Shown here: positions 25,146-38,394 of the stretch, piece after piece
Layout: each line of letters starts with the position of its first letter
Position numbering within the stretch: the stretch's first letter is position 1
DNA from: Phycomyces blakesleeanus NRRL 1555(-)
Lineage: Eukaryota; Mucoromycota; Mucoromycetes; Mucorales; Phycomycetaceae
Direction of reading: 5' to 3'
Length of the DNA: 64,000 nucleotides
Assembly (NCBI RefSeq): GCF_001638985.1
Contig: NW_017265140.1
Location: 310,001-374,000, forward strand
The notes under the pieces: model-generated
The model's database searches: none
Seen by the model: the letters and a program-made list of their open reading frames with translations, nothing else
Told to the model about the DNA's origin: nothing
Translations under genes and position numbers: made by a program

Positions 25146-28100
25146 CTAAATATATATTTTTCATGGCAAAGGAACTACACACATCTGAACTTCGCCTTCT
25201 AGACCAAGGTGCTCGCCTACTGCGACTGGATAGCAGATTCTATTCACTGGGAGAATGCTGTTCATGCTGTCATCTTCGAACCCCACCTCATTTACCTCAA
25301 CTCCTTCTCCTGCTCTGGGCTGAAGTAAAACTTCCTTGTATCACTGTACATATGCAAATACATGCTGGCTCGCATGACCAGCAAACGAGTTTACAGCAGT
25401 ATTGACAAAGAGGTACTGAATTTGGCCTGCTTACGGCTTGGTACTTCTACCATCACTTGTCTCAAACAAGGCTTGCATTAACGACCTGCACTGATTCTTC
25501 GTTTTGCTCTTGTAGATTTGCCCGAGAAGATCGATTGATTCAAACTTCTGTATCCAATTGTTAACAAAATTATCGGAATGACCAGCCTGACAATAATGAA
25601 CAAGAGTTTGATCATCGTATGTCTCGCGATAGTATTCCAACAAATGCTCATACTCGGATTCATCCATAGAAATCTCCCCCTTTAGAGCTAAAGAAAGTGC
25701 GGAAGAGGGCAAAGGCTCGTTTCCCTTGACGATATCAAATTTGATCTCAGGAGAATCAAGAAAAGCATTGATATCGAATTGGATTGAGGTGGCAGTGGAA
25801 GTGGAAGTGGCTATGGAATTGGCAGTGGATGCAGTGAGCTCAAGGATGATTGCTGAATGGTCAGATCGAATTATTGGCAAAGTTTGGCGAATAAGATCTC
25901 CCTGGTATGTTTCTTCAAGATACTTCTTCATATAGGTTTCCACAAACCCGTCTTTTCTATTTGTTGCATAGTTTTTCAAGATACCATTGCATCTTTCGAA
26001 ACTAAAAAGCCAATAGCCATAAACCGGGCCAAAGTTTATTACAGTCTCTCGCAGATGAAGATGGATATGCATGTTTGGCAAAAGGAATGGGGCTTTATAC
26101 AACTTCTTGCACTCTCTGCAGAAAGCCTCCAAAGATTGATGGGCTTCATCAAGGTGAGCAATGGATATGCTTAGCATTGAGAGGTACTGGCATGTATTGA
26201 CAAACATTGTCTAGTTACCGAGATGAGCTTCAGATAGACGATCACGCAGGAGAACAGGAGAGTACACCAAGCACCAAGACTTCCACTTGTTGGCCTTCAT
26301 GAATGGGAAGCCACACCCGATCTTTGTGCCTAATGGCATGTAGTCCTCTGGCAGTACAAGCTTGTCAGCATCCAACTGCACTTCGGCCAAGTGTGCATCT
26401 GTGATGAGATTTGAAGATCTCTATTTCTCCATTATCCTCTTTGCTGTTCCAAGGTACAGGTTGTGCATTGGATCGATGACAGTGCACTCCACGAGGTTAA
26501 AGTAAACCAGGTCATGCAATTCTGACCATCGGACACCATTTTCCCTCTCCAATCTCTTTCTCTGTGCATCACTGCTGGCCATTCTCCACAACTTGGCATC
26601 ACAGCGGTTTTTGGCATCAGTGCGAGGCACCCACTCAGAAAACACGAACCCAGAGTAGTCCACAGCATTGGAGTCTGGAAGGTGAGGGAACTATCAGTTG
26701 CACTTATTGCATGCACATGTGCTTGAATGAGAGGTGAACCCACAAGTCTTACGGGCAGCAGGAATGTTGGAGGCAACAAGAAGTGCAGCACAGACAAGAG
26801 CACCAGATGGGCACTGTACGGTAGGCATCACCACACCGCCATACAACTGGTTGAGTTCCACGACAGGGGGACGGAGGTAGTGATTGATCTCACTTGTCTT
26901 TGCTTCCTTGGGCCCTGGCATGAGACCAATGAGAATAACATTCTCCTTCTTGTACCATTCCGATCTTTGCAAGTTGTTGATGCAAAGGTCTAGCACACCA
27001 CAAGAGTAAGTGACCCCATCGAAAGGTTGAAACCAATTGATGTTCATGGTAAGCATTATGGAGCGCTCATGATTCACAAACGGTAAACCATTGCTATCCT
27101 TCAGACTGTTTCACTTCGTACCGTCGTAAATGTCAAACATCATGCCTGGAACTTGCACTCTGATTCTCCAATGGTTGATGGTGTCTTCGAATCCAGGGTG
27201 GCAAAAAAGGATAGACAATGTTTTGATTATGGAGTTATACATGTAGATCTTTTTGGGGATAGTCAAGGCTCTTGATGTTGCAAAGAAAAGAGCGTTTCCA
27301 CATTCTCTACCAGAGAGTCTCTCGAAATTACAGCACTCTGGAACAACATTGGACTCTTCGTATACTTTGTTACAATTGCCACATGCAACAAACCGCTGGA
27401 CACCTCGAGTCACGTCACTGAGACTGGTCATAGAGTTGACACTGTTTATACAGAGGGGAAGACGGAAAGACTGTCCAAAGTGTGCCAATACTTTGTTAAG
27501 AAACTTCAACAGAACAGCACCACCAGAATTGACAACATATTTGGATATGAAGAATGCAGCAAAAGAAGCAATAAAAGCATAAGTAGGATCTACTGGTATA
27601 TTGGATGAAGAAAAGTGCTCTATTTGAAAAAAAAATCAATACTTCTTGACTTTATTGATTTATATGTGCTTTTTGTACTAACCTCTAACATCATCAGATT
27701 CATTGTCAGAAATATTCAAAATGATTGCTTCAATGACATCCTCATCTTCGCTTTCAGAATCAAACAAGGAATCAATGTCAAAAAGAGGTAAGTCTTCGAC
27801 TGTTTTGTTAAGTAAAAAAGAATCAAATTATTAGATATTATAAATGATTATAAAACTTTAATAAAAATACTATGCATACCTTCAACTTGATCTTCGGCAT
27901 CAACATTGTCTTCAAAGTCAATCTCCATGTCATTGTCATTTGACATTACTTATACAACTGAGGCTATATTATATGAAAATAAATATTTAATTAAAATTGT
28001 CTCAATAATAATTTTCTTAAATTTGAACTTACAAGTATATCCTGACTGATATTGTCTCACAATATCCTGTTGTGTATGTCTTCTGAGTGTTTGAGTAGAC

Positions 28101-28174
28101 ACCAAAACAAATCCCATGCTATTAGAAGAGCATTTAGAGCACTTGCATTCTGAATTGTTGTTGTTGTTGGACAT
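25146..28174 (-). pseudogene. Tnp2-like transposase of element B, near full length, decayed
   Basis: The start is taken at ATG 28174, where MSNNNNNSECKCSKCSS opens a CxxC...H zinc-finger-like block, followed by an acidic exon (MSNDNDMEIDFEDN, 27945-27890). The Cys-rich block (27111-27509) carries CGNCNKVYEES, CCNFERLSGRECG and FEDTINHWR. Next come FDGVTYSCGVLDLCINNLQR, GLMPGPKE and AARKTCGF (26694-27077), then VIDPMHNLYLGTAKRIMEK (26421-26520) and a C-terminal domain with MHIHLHLRETVINFGPVYGY and FERCNGILKNYATNRK (25431-26207), ending VPLP-stop-KIYI at 25146. These are Tnp2/Transposase_21 and DUF4218-like blocks. In-frame stops replace expected Trp after MEK, after HLGN and after FAYVQ, and another stop follows STKP. 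Frameshifts are also present. Confidence 0.88.
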
Positions 28175-28300
28175 ATTGTGTGTGCATGTTTTATTTTTTA
28201 AGTCTTTAGAATTGACAAGAATAGAAAATTGTTTAGAAACACAATTTAATATATATCTTTCCAAATTACACCAGCTTCCAAAATGACATAGTTTATTCTG

Positions 28301-30687
28301 GTTGTTAAAATGGGCAGTTCTCTAAACAGTAATTGATTGCCTCATTCTAAAATACAATAATACACACTTTTGTTAAAACATGTTGTCATGTACATTTTAG
28401 TAGCTGTAGAGCATATACAACAAAAATATTTGTAGTACTATCATGACCATTAACCTCATCATACTTACAAATAAATATTACAATAATAAAAAGCTTTTTT
28501 ATCTCACTCAAAAGATATCATTTGGTTTAAGTTCCCTGCAACTATTGACTCTGCGATATGGCTACAAGTCCCAAAAAGAAATCTCGCAGACATTTTTTAC
28601 AAAAAAGAGTAAACTCGTTTTTTTATCCAATAAAACAGACCGAGCATTATCATTGCCGTCAAAAATAAAAAAGACAAAAGTGATGGAAATTTAAGCTACC
28701 ACTTCACAAATAATAGTACCCTACGCCATAGATAAAATTACCCTATTTTTCCAGTGATTATGTCTTTATGTTATGATCTGATAAAGAACTCTAAAATCTT
28801 TCTAATTTTATGTTTTATCAGCTTAAAAATGTGTCAATATTTAAGAGTTTCAACTACTATCGAAATTTATTAAACAATCTTCAAGATAAAGATCATTTAT
28901 ACACTAGTTCTGATCTGTGACTTAACTTATCAGCTGTTATATTTGAAAGACTCACAGTTTAAGACATCAAAATTGAATATCTTTCTTATGTAAAAATTTT
29001 ATATCAATATAACAAGCTTAAAAATATTTGTAAGATATTACTACCCTAGTACATGGCATATTTTATAGCTGTAATATGTCTGTTTTTTATGTGATAATGT
29101 TTTGTATAACTTGAGAATGTAGCTAAAGTATAAAGATAACGATTTTCAGCTGTCTGACATTTATAAATATGGTGTTCTCTGTTTTTATTCAAAACCAAAG
29201 GTTTCCATCTTAGTATAGATGGCATTCCAGCTGGAATCTGATGTATCTACCTAGATATTCAGTGCTGAAAGTATAATAAGAGATTTCTAAACTAATATTT
29301 TATAGCACAAGTATCTGTTGTCTATCCACTAGAATTCATCTGCGACTGTTTTTATTAGTATTGCTTGCCATCACAAAGAATGTTCTGATAGAAGCTTCAG
29401 ACAAAGTCTCTCTAGAAATAATATAGTCAAATTATGACATTTTGTATGGTTAGAATTATTGTTATAATTCTTTTATCAGACAAGATAGCTGTCAGAAAGT
29501 CTTGAAGCTTTAAGAGTCTGTTTTTTTTGCTTCCTATTGTCATCAACTTGGCTTTTGAAAATTTGAGCTGCATTGTCTATGTGTTGAAAGTGAATCTGAA
29601 AAACTTCTGTGTGTAAGTAGAGATTGTAATATTCTTTTTCAAATTAAAAATAAATCTAAGGTTTTAAACATGATCTATCATTTACTCTATTACTATTATA
29701 GTGACTTTAAAATATTCTGCCCCTAAACATATATTGTCTGCACAATATATCTGTTATAGTTTTTGAGCTCATTGAGATATTATTGCAAGTATCATTAAAA
29801 TGAAGAACACATAGAGTACTGCAGAAAATCCAAAGACTAATATCTACAACTAATATATTTGGTTTCTGTGATAACAGTTTAAGAATTTCTTATATGCTTA
29901 ATGAAAATATACTATGAAATAAATATTTTTCAGATCAATCTTGGTCATAAAGTTGCCTTTTGAAAGCATCTTCTACAGCACTGAAACTTGTTCTATCTTG
30001 AAAAGTTGTATTGGAACATGAGTGTATGCATTTTCAATTGAGAATGAAATGTTTTTTGTATTTTTTTACAGAGCAAATATGAGCTATAAAAACTGGTCAT
30101 ATCTGTTTAGCAACTCTTCTATAATCTTTATATTTAAGAAAATTTTACTGCTTCCTTCAGGTCTAAATTTTTTTTGAACAAAGCTTTGAGAGACAAGTAC
30201 TATGGTACAGATATTAATTTGAAATGAATCATGTACTCCTTATGAACCACTAATTATAGACAATTTTGATTAGTTATATTTTCTCAGAATTTTTAGTAAT
30301 ACTAAGGATGCTTATCTCAAGCTATCATATTCTCTGCCATTGTGTAGATGGGGTCATTAAAAGAAGGATTCTGGAACTTGAGAGAGAATGTGTCAGGAAC
30401 CAATCTAGATAGAAACAAGAACAGAGAAATATAAATAGATTTATGTCTTAAAGAAGTTGTTTGCTTGATCTTTCTATGAATAAACTTTACTGATATGTAT
30501 ATGAATATGGGGCATTTTTGGGATTTTGTCACAAAGCAGGTTTTTGAGATGTATATGTAATATATTTATTATATATATAATAAATATATATATATATCTA
30601 TAATAGAAAAAATAACAAAATAATGATTTAATAAGAATAATAACATTATGGAGACATGAACACTTTTTTGTATACAATATTTTTTAT
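28301..30687. other. AT-rich stretch, nothing recognised
   Basis: No recognisable coding block on either strand. It probably includes the unseen right end of element B and the 3' end of the Helitron. A TA-rich palindromic tract lies at 30558-30600. Confidence 0.5.
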
Positions 30688-32640
30688 TTAACATTTGTAG
30701 CTTGCAGTAGAATCAATCATCATAAACTTCAAAGAAGAAAGAGAGTGTACGCAAGATAATGCAACATAAAGTTGGCTATGTGAAAATACTGATAGAGGAA
30801 GATATATGCAAGTGTTACTAAGAGTTTGACCCTGAGCCTTGTTTATAGTCATAGCAAAAGAAAGGTATAAGGGGAATTGTAATCTTGTAAATGCGATTTG
30901 GTCTTCTGTACTGAATATAATCAATTTGATTCTTGGTATAAATACAATCTTTCCATTGAGTATCTCATTAGCAATTTTTGTGTTGATTATATGATTATTC
31001 AAGGATTCACACATTAATTGTGTCCCATTTCAAAGACTATTTGCAGGATCAAGGTTTCTCAATAATATTACAGGGCACCCAAAATTGAGTTTATGGTCGT
31101 GAAGAGGGAAGTTGGGTGGGTCATACGTATTGAGGAATTCACTGGAATAGCTCATTTGATTTTCATCTGAAAGTCCTTCGTTGATGCTGCTGTATGTTAC
31201 TTTTTCTCCTGGAAAAGATTCGAGGACTATGTTATTTATATGTTTAACATCTGCATTTCTAGGAGTAAGTATGGCATGGCCAGCAAGATATTCACAACTT
31301 GTAAAGGTGGATGATAACTCGGCAAAAATGGAATCTGTTAAAGTCTTAATATTGAAATCTTTCAATACAATCGATTCCGGAAGTTGAATGGTTTCATTGT
31401 CATTTCCAATCGTTGATTCATTTCCTTCTCCAATACGCAACAGAAAGTTTGTGAAAAACTCCACTTGGGTTGCTTCAATTTGCGTTCTGGCTTTCGATAT
31501 CTGTATATTGATAGTCAATTTAAGCTTTATAACATATTTCCAAATGTTTGACCAGTTTATACATTGCTTTGCAGTTTCACTCCTTGAGCCTTTAGATACT
31601 ACTGGAAGTACTTGTTGAAAATCTTCACTAAAAACAACTACTTTCCCTCCAAATGGAATATTGGCAAATTCTTCATTCTCAAATTGCATTATATCTCTGA
31701 ATGATCGATCAACTGCTTCAAAGGCATAATGACTGATTATAGATGATTCATCTCATATAATCATTTGAGAGGGTTTGATAAGCTGTCCAGCTGTTGACGT
31801 TGGTGTAATTGTAGAAACTGAATTTATGTTGACAAATAATGGTATATAGAATTGTGAGTAGACTGTTCTTCTTCCATGTAATAATAAGGCTGTGGTTCCA
31901 CTCAAAGTCAATGCAAGGGCAATATCAAAGTCTCATTGTGTTTTCTTTAATAATTCTTTATACAAAAATGTTTTTTGTGCCTGCTGGTTCACCAACAAAG
32001 AATATGTTTTCTTCCAAACAGGAATTATCTTGAAAAGCTTTCACTATTTGACTATATTATTTTTTATCCAGATGGAACAAAAAATTATCTGTTCTATATG
32101 ACTCTTTTTGACTTTCTGTGCATAGATTTATTTTTTTGGAAATCTCAGATGATACTGTTATAGCAAATATTTCAGTTGGATTTGTTGTTGTTGTTGGTAG
32201 CAAAAATCCATTATAATTTGCAAGGGTAATTTCATGTGTTGATAACACATCTTCAATATCAAGAATAGATCAATTATATATTTCTTGCTCATCTTCTGGA
32301 CCATATGATGTTTGGTTTTGTTGTGCTTCATAAACATAATCTTCGATCATTTCATTGCAATACTTAATCCAAAGATTACATGGATCAGCTGCTTGGCAGA
32401 AGACAATCAATAAAGCAAGCAAAGTTCTTAAGGATGATGGAAGTTGGTATTCAGCTGCTTCTGTAAGTCATTGATTCCATTCTTCGTTTGTGTTAAGAAA
32501 TCCGTTTATATGGGCAGCTGCTTGATATGTTGGTTGTATTATTCCATTCACTGTGCAAATATGAGAAAAAGAGGTTGCTTCCAGAATTTTAAGTAAAAGT
32601 AACTGCAGATAGTATCTCTCAGTTTCTTTTGCTGATACAG
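30688..32640 (-). pseudogene. Helitron PIF1-like helicase, decayed
   Basis: From 32640 down: RYYLQLLLLKILEATSFSHI, EAAEYQLPSSLRTLLALLIV, then the Walker A region FFVGEPAGTKKTFLYKELLK (32000-31940; the GTGKT Gly reads Lys). Walker B reads MII-stop-DESS near 31760, a TGA in place of the usual Trp. The open frame 31030-31689 holds GGKVVVFSEDFQQVLPVV, and 30688-31014 ends with FAMTINKAQGQTL and FSHSQLYVAL, the C-terminal helicase motifs of Helitrons. At least four stops or shifts separate these parts. Confidence 0.9.
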
Positions 32641-33290
32641 AATACATATGGCTAATAATATCTTTTTATCTGTAGTATATACATCACTATTGAGTGAAAA
32701 ACAGACCTAAGAACTAAACACTAGTTTCATCTTGCTAATAAATCTGGCAAGTTAACAATCTTCAGAACTGTTACATACTAGACACCTGTACACTACACAC
32801 TCATACAGTGTAAACCAATCATTATATAACAGAAATTTGAATTATAGTGATTTTAATAGTAACAGATATAAGTAATACTATTTTGTCTCTTTAATAAATA
32901 ACACTCTGAGAGTATCTATCTTTTCTAATATTGAGATACTAACTCATAAATAATCACAAATTTCTCAGTGTCTTTTTAAACAGTATTTTCACTTTTTATT
33001 TTTATTATTTCATGCATATTTCTCTGGAAATTGATGGTATAAAAGATTTATTGAGTTTACATGACAGATAGTATATTTAAACTATTCTGTTAAAGTTATA
33101 TGAATACACTTGTTTTTGACCTTATATGGATTGGTTTTTTTATGAAAATATACCAATTAATTGTTTTTGTATGAACAACAAGATGTTGATGAGCAGAATA
33201 TTCTTTATGTAATGCAAAAAAAAATTTTCAAGTGAATTTCTGAAGCAGAGACATATCTACTATCAAGAAACTTTTTAACTTCATTCTTTG

Positions 33291-33822
33291 TGTTGTGGTG
33301 GTTGAAGTTGAAGAAGTTTTTAAGAGGAAGAATTGAAGATTTGAAATTAGGAACGAAGATTCGTGAGAACTTGTGTAGGTTTTGTTTATTGAGAAAGATT
33401 TTGTATCAAAGTTTGACCAGGTTCCTACACTGAACTACTACTGCTATTTATATTATTTTGGATCGGGAAAATTATATGACTGGGATCAGTTAATCGATCC
33501 TATCTGAGCCTTAATCAGAGCAACGTGATCTTGGGATAATTAATGTATGATTAATTATATAAATGTGTGTAGTCCCAATGAAGTATTAACATCGAAAGTA
33601 AATGTGTTTATGAGTTATAATTATGCTTATAATAATCCACTGATGTATCCCATATTATGGTGATATCATCATATGAAATATAATCATTATCATGCATGCT
33701 AAACCTGTGTGTTAAATAATAAAGTAATCGGTAGACACCTTTGACTGGAATAGCTGAGGCCTTATATTATTTCCTTCAGACTTATTCTCAATTACAGCAG
33801 TAGTCAATACTCATTTACAACA
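33291..33822. mobile_element. Solo LTR, copy 2 (532 bp)
   Basis: Same LTR as 22212-22743, same orientation and length, with TGTTGT...ACAACA ends. Its own 5-bp duplication CTTTG flanks it (33286-33290, 33823-33827). Inserted within the Helitron coding region. Confidence 0.93.
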
Positions 33823-34620
33823 CTTTGGTTGTTGTTATTATTACATACTCTCAGGTTGATGCTGCTGAACAGAGTCTTTCAGTATTGCTTTTGCTCAATT
33901 GTTTTCTTTATATACATATTTATAAAGATATTTAACTGATGTAATAGTAAAACATATTTCTACATTGATATGAGCATCATATCTGGCACATAATTACAGA
34001 TTATGTGGAACGATCTATCTATTATTAGAAGCATAGTTTTTGGTCTCTTTTATAACAGTTCTTCATCTTTTCTTCTTTATATTTTGGATATATATTTCTA
34101 TCTTTTTCAGTTGGTGTTTATATTTCTTTTAGATAATTTTTAGAGTGTCTTCTATTCTTCATGCACAAAGCATCTGAGTTCATTTTGCTGCAAGGTCTAT
34201 GAATCATATAATCTGCTACAGTTTTGTAGCCAAGTGGATGACTTTCTTGGTTTAGTGTTTCAGTATAAACTATTGCATTGTATTCAACAGTACACCTTGA
34301 CTTGTTCTCCAGAGAAAGAATGAACAACATATTAGCATGAGACAATCTGTGTTTTTGACACTTTATTACACAGATATGTGCAATTATTTTTTCAAAAATG
34401 TTATTTGCTAACGTATCATGCATAAACTCTTTATGTTTGAGTCTAAATACTCTGGTTCTGATATTAGAACAATCATTTACTATTTTTCTATAAATCAACT
34501 CTTGTAATTTTCAGTCATTTTGGATTGCAACACATTATTATAAAGAGATTATGTTTCTAAAATGTCTGACAGTGTTACTAGAGTCCTGATATAATTGGCA
34601 TATATATCAATAAGATTCAA
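33823..34620 (-). pseudogene. Helitron Rep (rolling-circle replication initiator), decayed
   Basis: Fragments around 34500-34600 read FIIMCCNPK, corresponding to the Helitron-like N-terminal FITMTCNPKW block. The open stretch 34118-34498 carries KCQKHRLSHANML, the position of the HUH motif (normally HAH), with the second His replaced by Asn. It continues DYMIHRPCSKMNSDALCMKN, matching MVHGPCG..NP..CM. Further down, HINVEICFTITSVKYLYKYV (near 33960-33900) is the next conserved Rep block. Stops and frame changes are numerous. In active elements Rep nicks DNA through Tyr residues. Those tyrosines were not located here. Confidence 0.82.
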
Positions 34621-34650
34621 TGAATGACAAAGATAATATTAAAGAAAATC

Positions 34651-35706
34651 TGAAGTTTCTAAGTAAATCATTATTATCATTTAATGCATCTTAAATTCTA
34701 CTGTAATCTTCTACTCAGAGGTCAGATTGATGATAGCATAAATAATCTAGTCAATTTTCTTCCATTTTAGCATATATATCAACTATTTATTACTGAAATA
34801 GATGCCCATAGAGATTAAGATAATAGGTGCTTGCCACTACCTGGATATTTTTTAATTTTGAAGATTTAAGCACTATTTTTTGTTTCTAATCTATAAAACC
34901 CCTCAAAATAATCAGGATCTCAAAAGGGAACAAAATTTCAAAAGGAAAAGGATATTGACGATTTTGAAGTTACAAAATATATCTACTCAAAATAATCAGA
35001 GTCAAAAAAAAGGAAATCTAAACTAACACCACTCTTTTTTTGGGTTTGATATTTAAAAAAAAGATTACTAGGAGAAAAATTAGTTATTTTAGTATTTATA
35101 TTTACTCTTTCAAAACGAGACAAGAATAAAAAGCAGGTTATAATCCTTTTGGGATATTTGAGATGATATTCAATTTTCGGTATTGATATATTTACAGGTG
35201 GTGGTGAGCACCTAATGTTGATAATTTGAACAATAGATTAATGAAAAGCTGTGGCAATGCATAATTGTAACTTTATGATTTGTAAGTAATAGAAATTCTT
35301 TTGTCTATCCATAACTATTATATAGAAAAATTAATATATAGTAAAGTGTATTGTATACTTTATGCATTTTATTGATTCATTAGAATTCATTTTGTTGAGT
35401 ATGAAATACAATATTTCTTTCAAAATGTTTTGAATTATTATTATTATTTTCTATAATTACTGTCATTTCCAATTGTGTTGGTCAGTTATATAGGCAAGAA
35501 TCAGAGTTGTCTTTTTCTTTTAATAGCTCAACAAACATTTTAAAAAGAGCAACAAAGAGATTTACTTGGTGCATAATATTTTGTAGATTTTTCTAAATAT
35601 TAATATGCAGTTAATTTGGTGCTGATTGTTATTGATGCTATATTTCATTTTCTGTATCATATATGATATATTTTTCTTATACACTGGAAAAATAATTGGA
35701 CTCCAA
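34651..35706. other. AT-rich stretch, nothing recognised
   Basis: Possibly includes the remaining 5' end of the Helitron. No coding block could be read. Confidence 0.5.
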
Positions 35707-35863
35707 TTGTTTTTTTCAAGAACTAAAAAGTGTTGTTAGAAATGTGAAAACTGAATATGTTTTACATTTACTTTGTTAAGAAACAGTTTCTCTACAAAGT
35801 AAATATAAAACATATTCAGTTTTGACATTTCCAAAAATACTTTTTAAGTCTTAAAAAAACGCA
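35707..35863. repeat. Long hairpin (about 70-bp arms, 17-nt loop)
   Basis: Arms 35707-35776 and 35794-35863 pair with no net indel. Both contain gtgaaaactgaatatgtttt or its near-identical counterpart, followed by A(C/T)ATTTACTTTGT. The arms are mostly complementary with scattered mismatches. Probably a short foldback or MITE relic. It could form a hairpin RNA if transcribed. Confidence 0.85.
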
Positions 35864-37888
35864 GTGTTCAAATTTAATAGCATAGAAAGAGAAATATTGG
35901 CCCTAGATTATTCATTTCTTATGGCAGACTATGAGAATCGATTCCCTAATATAGTTATACTATATATCATGCAGTGTTTAAATAATATTTTGTTGTGAAT
36001 ATATGAAGTTATGCCTGCATAAAGTTCAATATTTGGGATTTTTTTAAAGCTGGCAGACATTTAATATCATTTTCATATTTGGTATTTTAAAATAAAAAAT
36101 TGACCCAAAATATAAAATTTTTGATTTAAAAGAGAGTATACTATATATATGCAAATTTTGAGGTAACAGAGTTGACAGGAATAAGAAAACCACTTCTATA
36201 ATGTAAGCGTTTTGAGATTTAAAAGGTGGAAGCTCCATTGTAGTTGTTAGCTACAGACTGATTAATATTGACTTCTAAAGATGTGAAATTTAATACTATG
36301 TTGTAATTGCGAATATATTTTATAAATTATTTTGACTTGATATTTTCATTTGTTGAAAGTTTAAACATTTCAACTAATGTTGATTTAAAAGGAGGCAAAA
36401 TGAATCTTCTTGTTCCACAGCACATATAGAATGTGTATTCTAAAGCCTTGCTGACTGATAGTTTTTCATTATCTTACATAAGTGTATTGCAAAAAAAGCA
36501 GGGAATATATATTTCTTTAATATCTTTCTGATAGACTTTGTATTTAAATTAAAGTGAGCAATTATTAGTATTCTTATTATAGTTGATTTTGTTTTATTAT
36601 TGACATTTACTTCATTAGACTTATTTTTTTTGTTGTTTAAATAGCTGTGATAGTTTGATCTTTTATACTTATACTGATGGCAGCTTCTGCAAATTGATCC
36701 AGTAAAAACATTTGTAGTAAAGTCATCAGTTTTGTTAGTATTTAGTTAATAATTTATTATTGTTTCTTTGTTTAGTACTACTTAATCATATGTAGTAGCA
36801 ATAACAGGAATTATTTTTCTTTGATTATTACTTTTATTCTCATTAGATTAAGAATTTTTATAGCAAAGATGTTTTGAGAGGTGAGAGATTTCTTTTTCAA
36901 AATGTAAATTTATTAGGCAAAGCATATTTAATCAATAGAAATGTTCCACTTACTTAAATCTTATACAAATAAGTTCAGTAAAAGAGCTTGTTTTATTTTC
37001 TTGATTACTTCTCTTACAAAAATAAATACATATATTATTATTATTATGCATAAAAGTATAAGAAAAACAAAAAACAAAAAAATAAAGGTTTTATAACAAG
37101 AAAAATAAGAGAAAAATGAGAAATATCAATTTTAATATATAATAATACATAATATATGATATATCAGATATATTTAGATTAGTTGAATTTTTTGAAAACA
37201 ATTTTTGAATTAGTTGACTTTTATACTATATAACTTCAAGGAAACATATAAAAATCACGTGACTTATATTGAGTTGTAATTGTGTAACTTTCTGAGATTT
37301 AAATATATAATTAGATGTGTATATCTGCTATTTATAAAGAATAATTATAATTGGTATATAAATGTTTTTTCTATAAGAATAAATATAATGGTTTGATTGG
37401 TCAGAGAATATTAAAGACAGAATTGATTGTGATTGGTCCAAATGTCAACAACAATTGGAGGTTTGTTACAGAATGATAATTTCTATACTGGCTTCCTTCA
37501 GGATAGAAGTAAGTGTAGTAGTTTGTATTTGTAAGACTTAACTAGTATTGAAAAAATATGTTTTAATAGAAGGTTCTGTAGTCACAGTCACTTTATATTC
37601 TATTTTTATATCATCTTTGAGTAAACCTCTAATATAAAGAGCATGGAGCAATAGAGGCTACTCTGTTTAACATTTTTTTTTAGTTTGGATTTATAAATTT
37701 TTATAATGAGCTTGTATTATTTCAGATGCAAAACAGTAGAAAATGTTATATTTATAAAATAAAGATATATAAAAATACTTTTAGACTGTATATAAGTTGT
37801 TTTTTATTCATAAATATAAAGTATAATTTTTTATAAGAAAATATAATCTGCTTTTGTTATTATATTTTAGTTTCTTAAGACTTTTTTT
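35864..37888. other. AT-rich stretch, nothing recognised
   Basis: Very AT-rich, no conserved coding block. Ends at the start of the chromovirus 5' LTR. Confidence 0.5.
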
Positions 37889-38277
37889 TAATATTGTAGT
37901 ATTTATAGAATCTTATATATAATCTAACTGACTTAGAAAATTATGACTCAAGTCAAAGTAGTAATCTGAAACAGTACAAATAACAAGTAGTTGATATCTT
38001 AGAACTAATACACTTTCTAAAATTATTGCAGTTAATATAATATGAAAATATTTTTTTAAATGATAATAACAATCAGAACGAATATCATGTAACAGGAGAT
38101 AAATTTTTTCAAAGTGAGAAAGATATAAAAGAAATAAAATAACATCAAGCTAGAAACAGTATCTTTAATAAAAACAAAATCTCTTAATAAAACTATATGT
38201 CAAAGTCTTACTTTACTCATTGTTTTTCATATTATCATGTATCTCTTCAATTTCAATTTTATATAATCAATCCTAAA
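37889..38277 (+). repeat. Chromovirus 5' LTR (approximate ends)
   Basis: Aligns along its whole length with 54441-54825: taatattgtagtatttatag versus taatattatatttgcaaaat at the start, then ctcaagtcaaa, acaagtagttg, aagatataaaa and acatcaagctagaaac in order. Visible divergence is substantial, so the insertion is old. The start reads TA rather than TG. Confidence 0.8.
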
Positions 38278-38394
38278 ATACTTTATTTTTTAAAATGAAT
38301 TCTTTATAAATTTATATTTTCTTTCTATATTTTAATCTATGCATCTACATATCTATATACATATATATATATTTATCAATGTCACTATATATTG

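Larger units (their letters stand above)
21740..28300. mobile_element. Tnp2-type element B (ends inferred)
   Basis: Related to element C, with the same tail-to-tail arrangement of a plus-strand companion (23666-24940) and a minus-strand transposase (25146-28174). The left end carries a cluster of taggttttttac-like repeats (21745-21940). No matching TIR pair was found, so both ends are approximate. A solo LTR (22212-22743) is inserted in its left part. Confidence 0.55.
30688..34650 (-). mobile_element. Helitron relic, interrupted by a solo LTR
   Basis: Minus-strand Rep fragments (33823-34620) are followed by PIF1-like helicase (30688-32640), the standard Helitron order. The coding similarity resumes on both sides of the solo LTR at 33291-33822: YLYKYVYKENN before it and VKKFLDSRYVSASE after it. 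The LTR was therefore inserted into a Helitron. The 5' TC and 3' CTRR ends were not identified. Confidence 0.88.

Noticed and set aside
22212..33822. The two 532-bp LTRs as the ends of one 11.6-kb retrotransposon
   Set aside because: Each copy has its own different 5-bp duplication (TAATT and CTTTG), and the DNA between them belongs to other elements.
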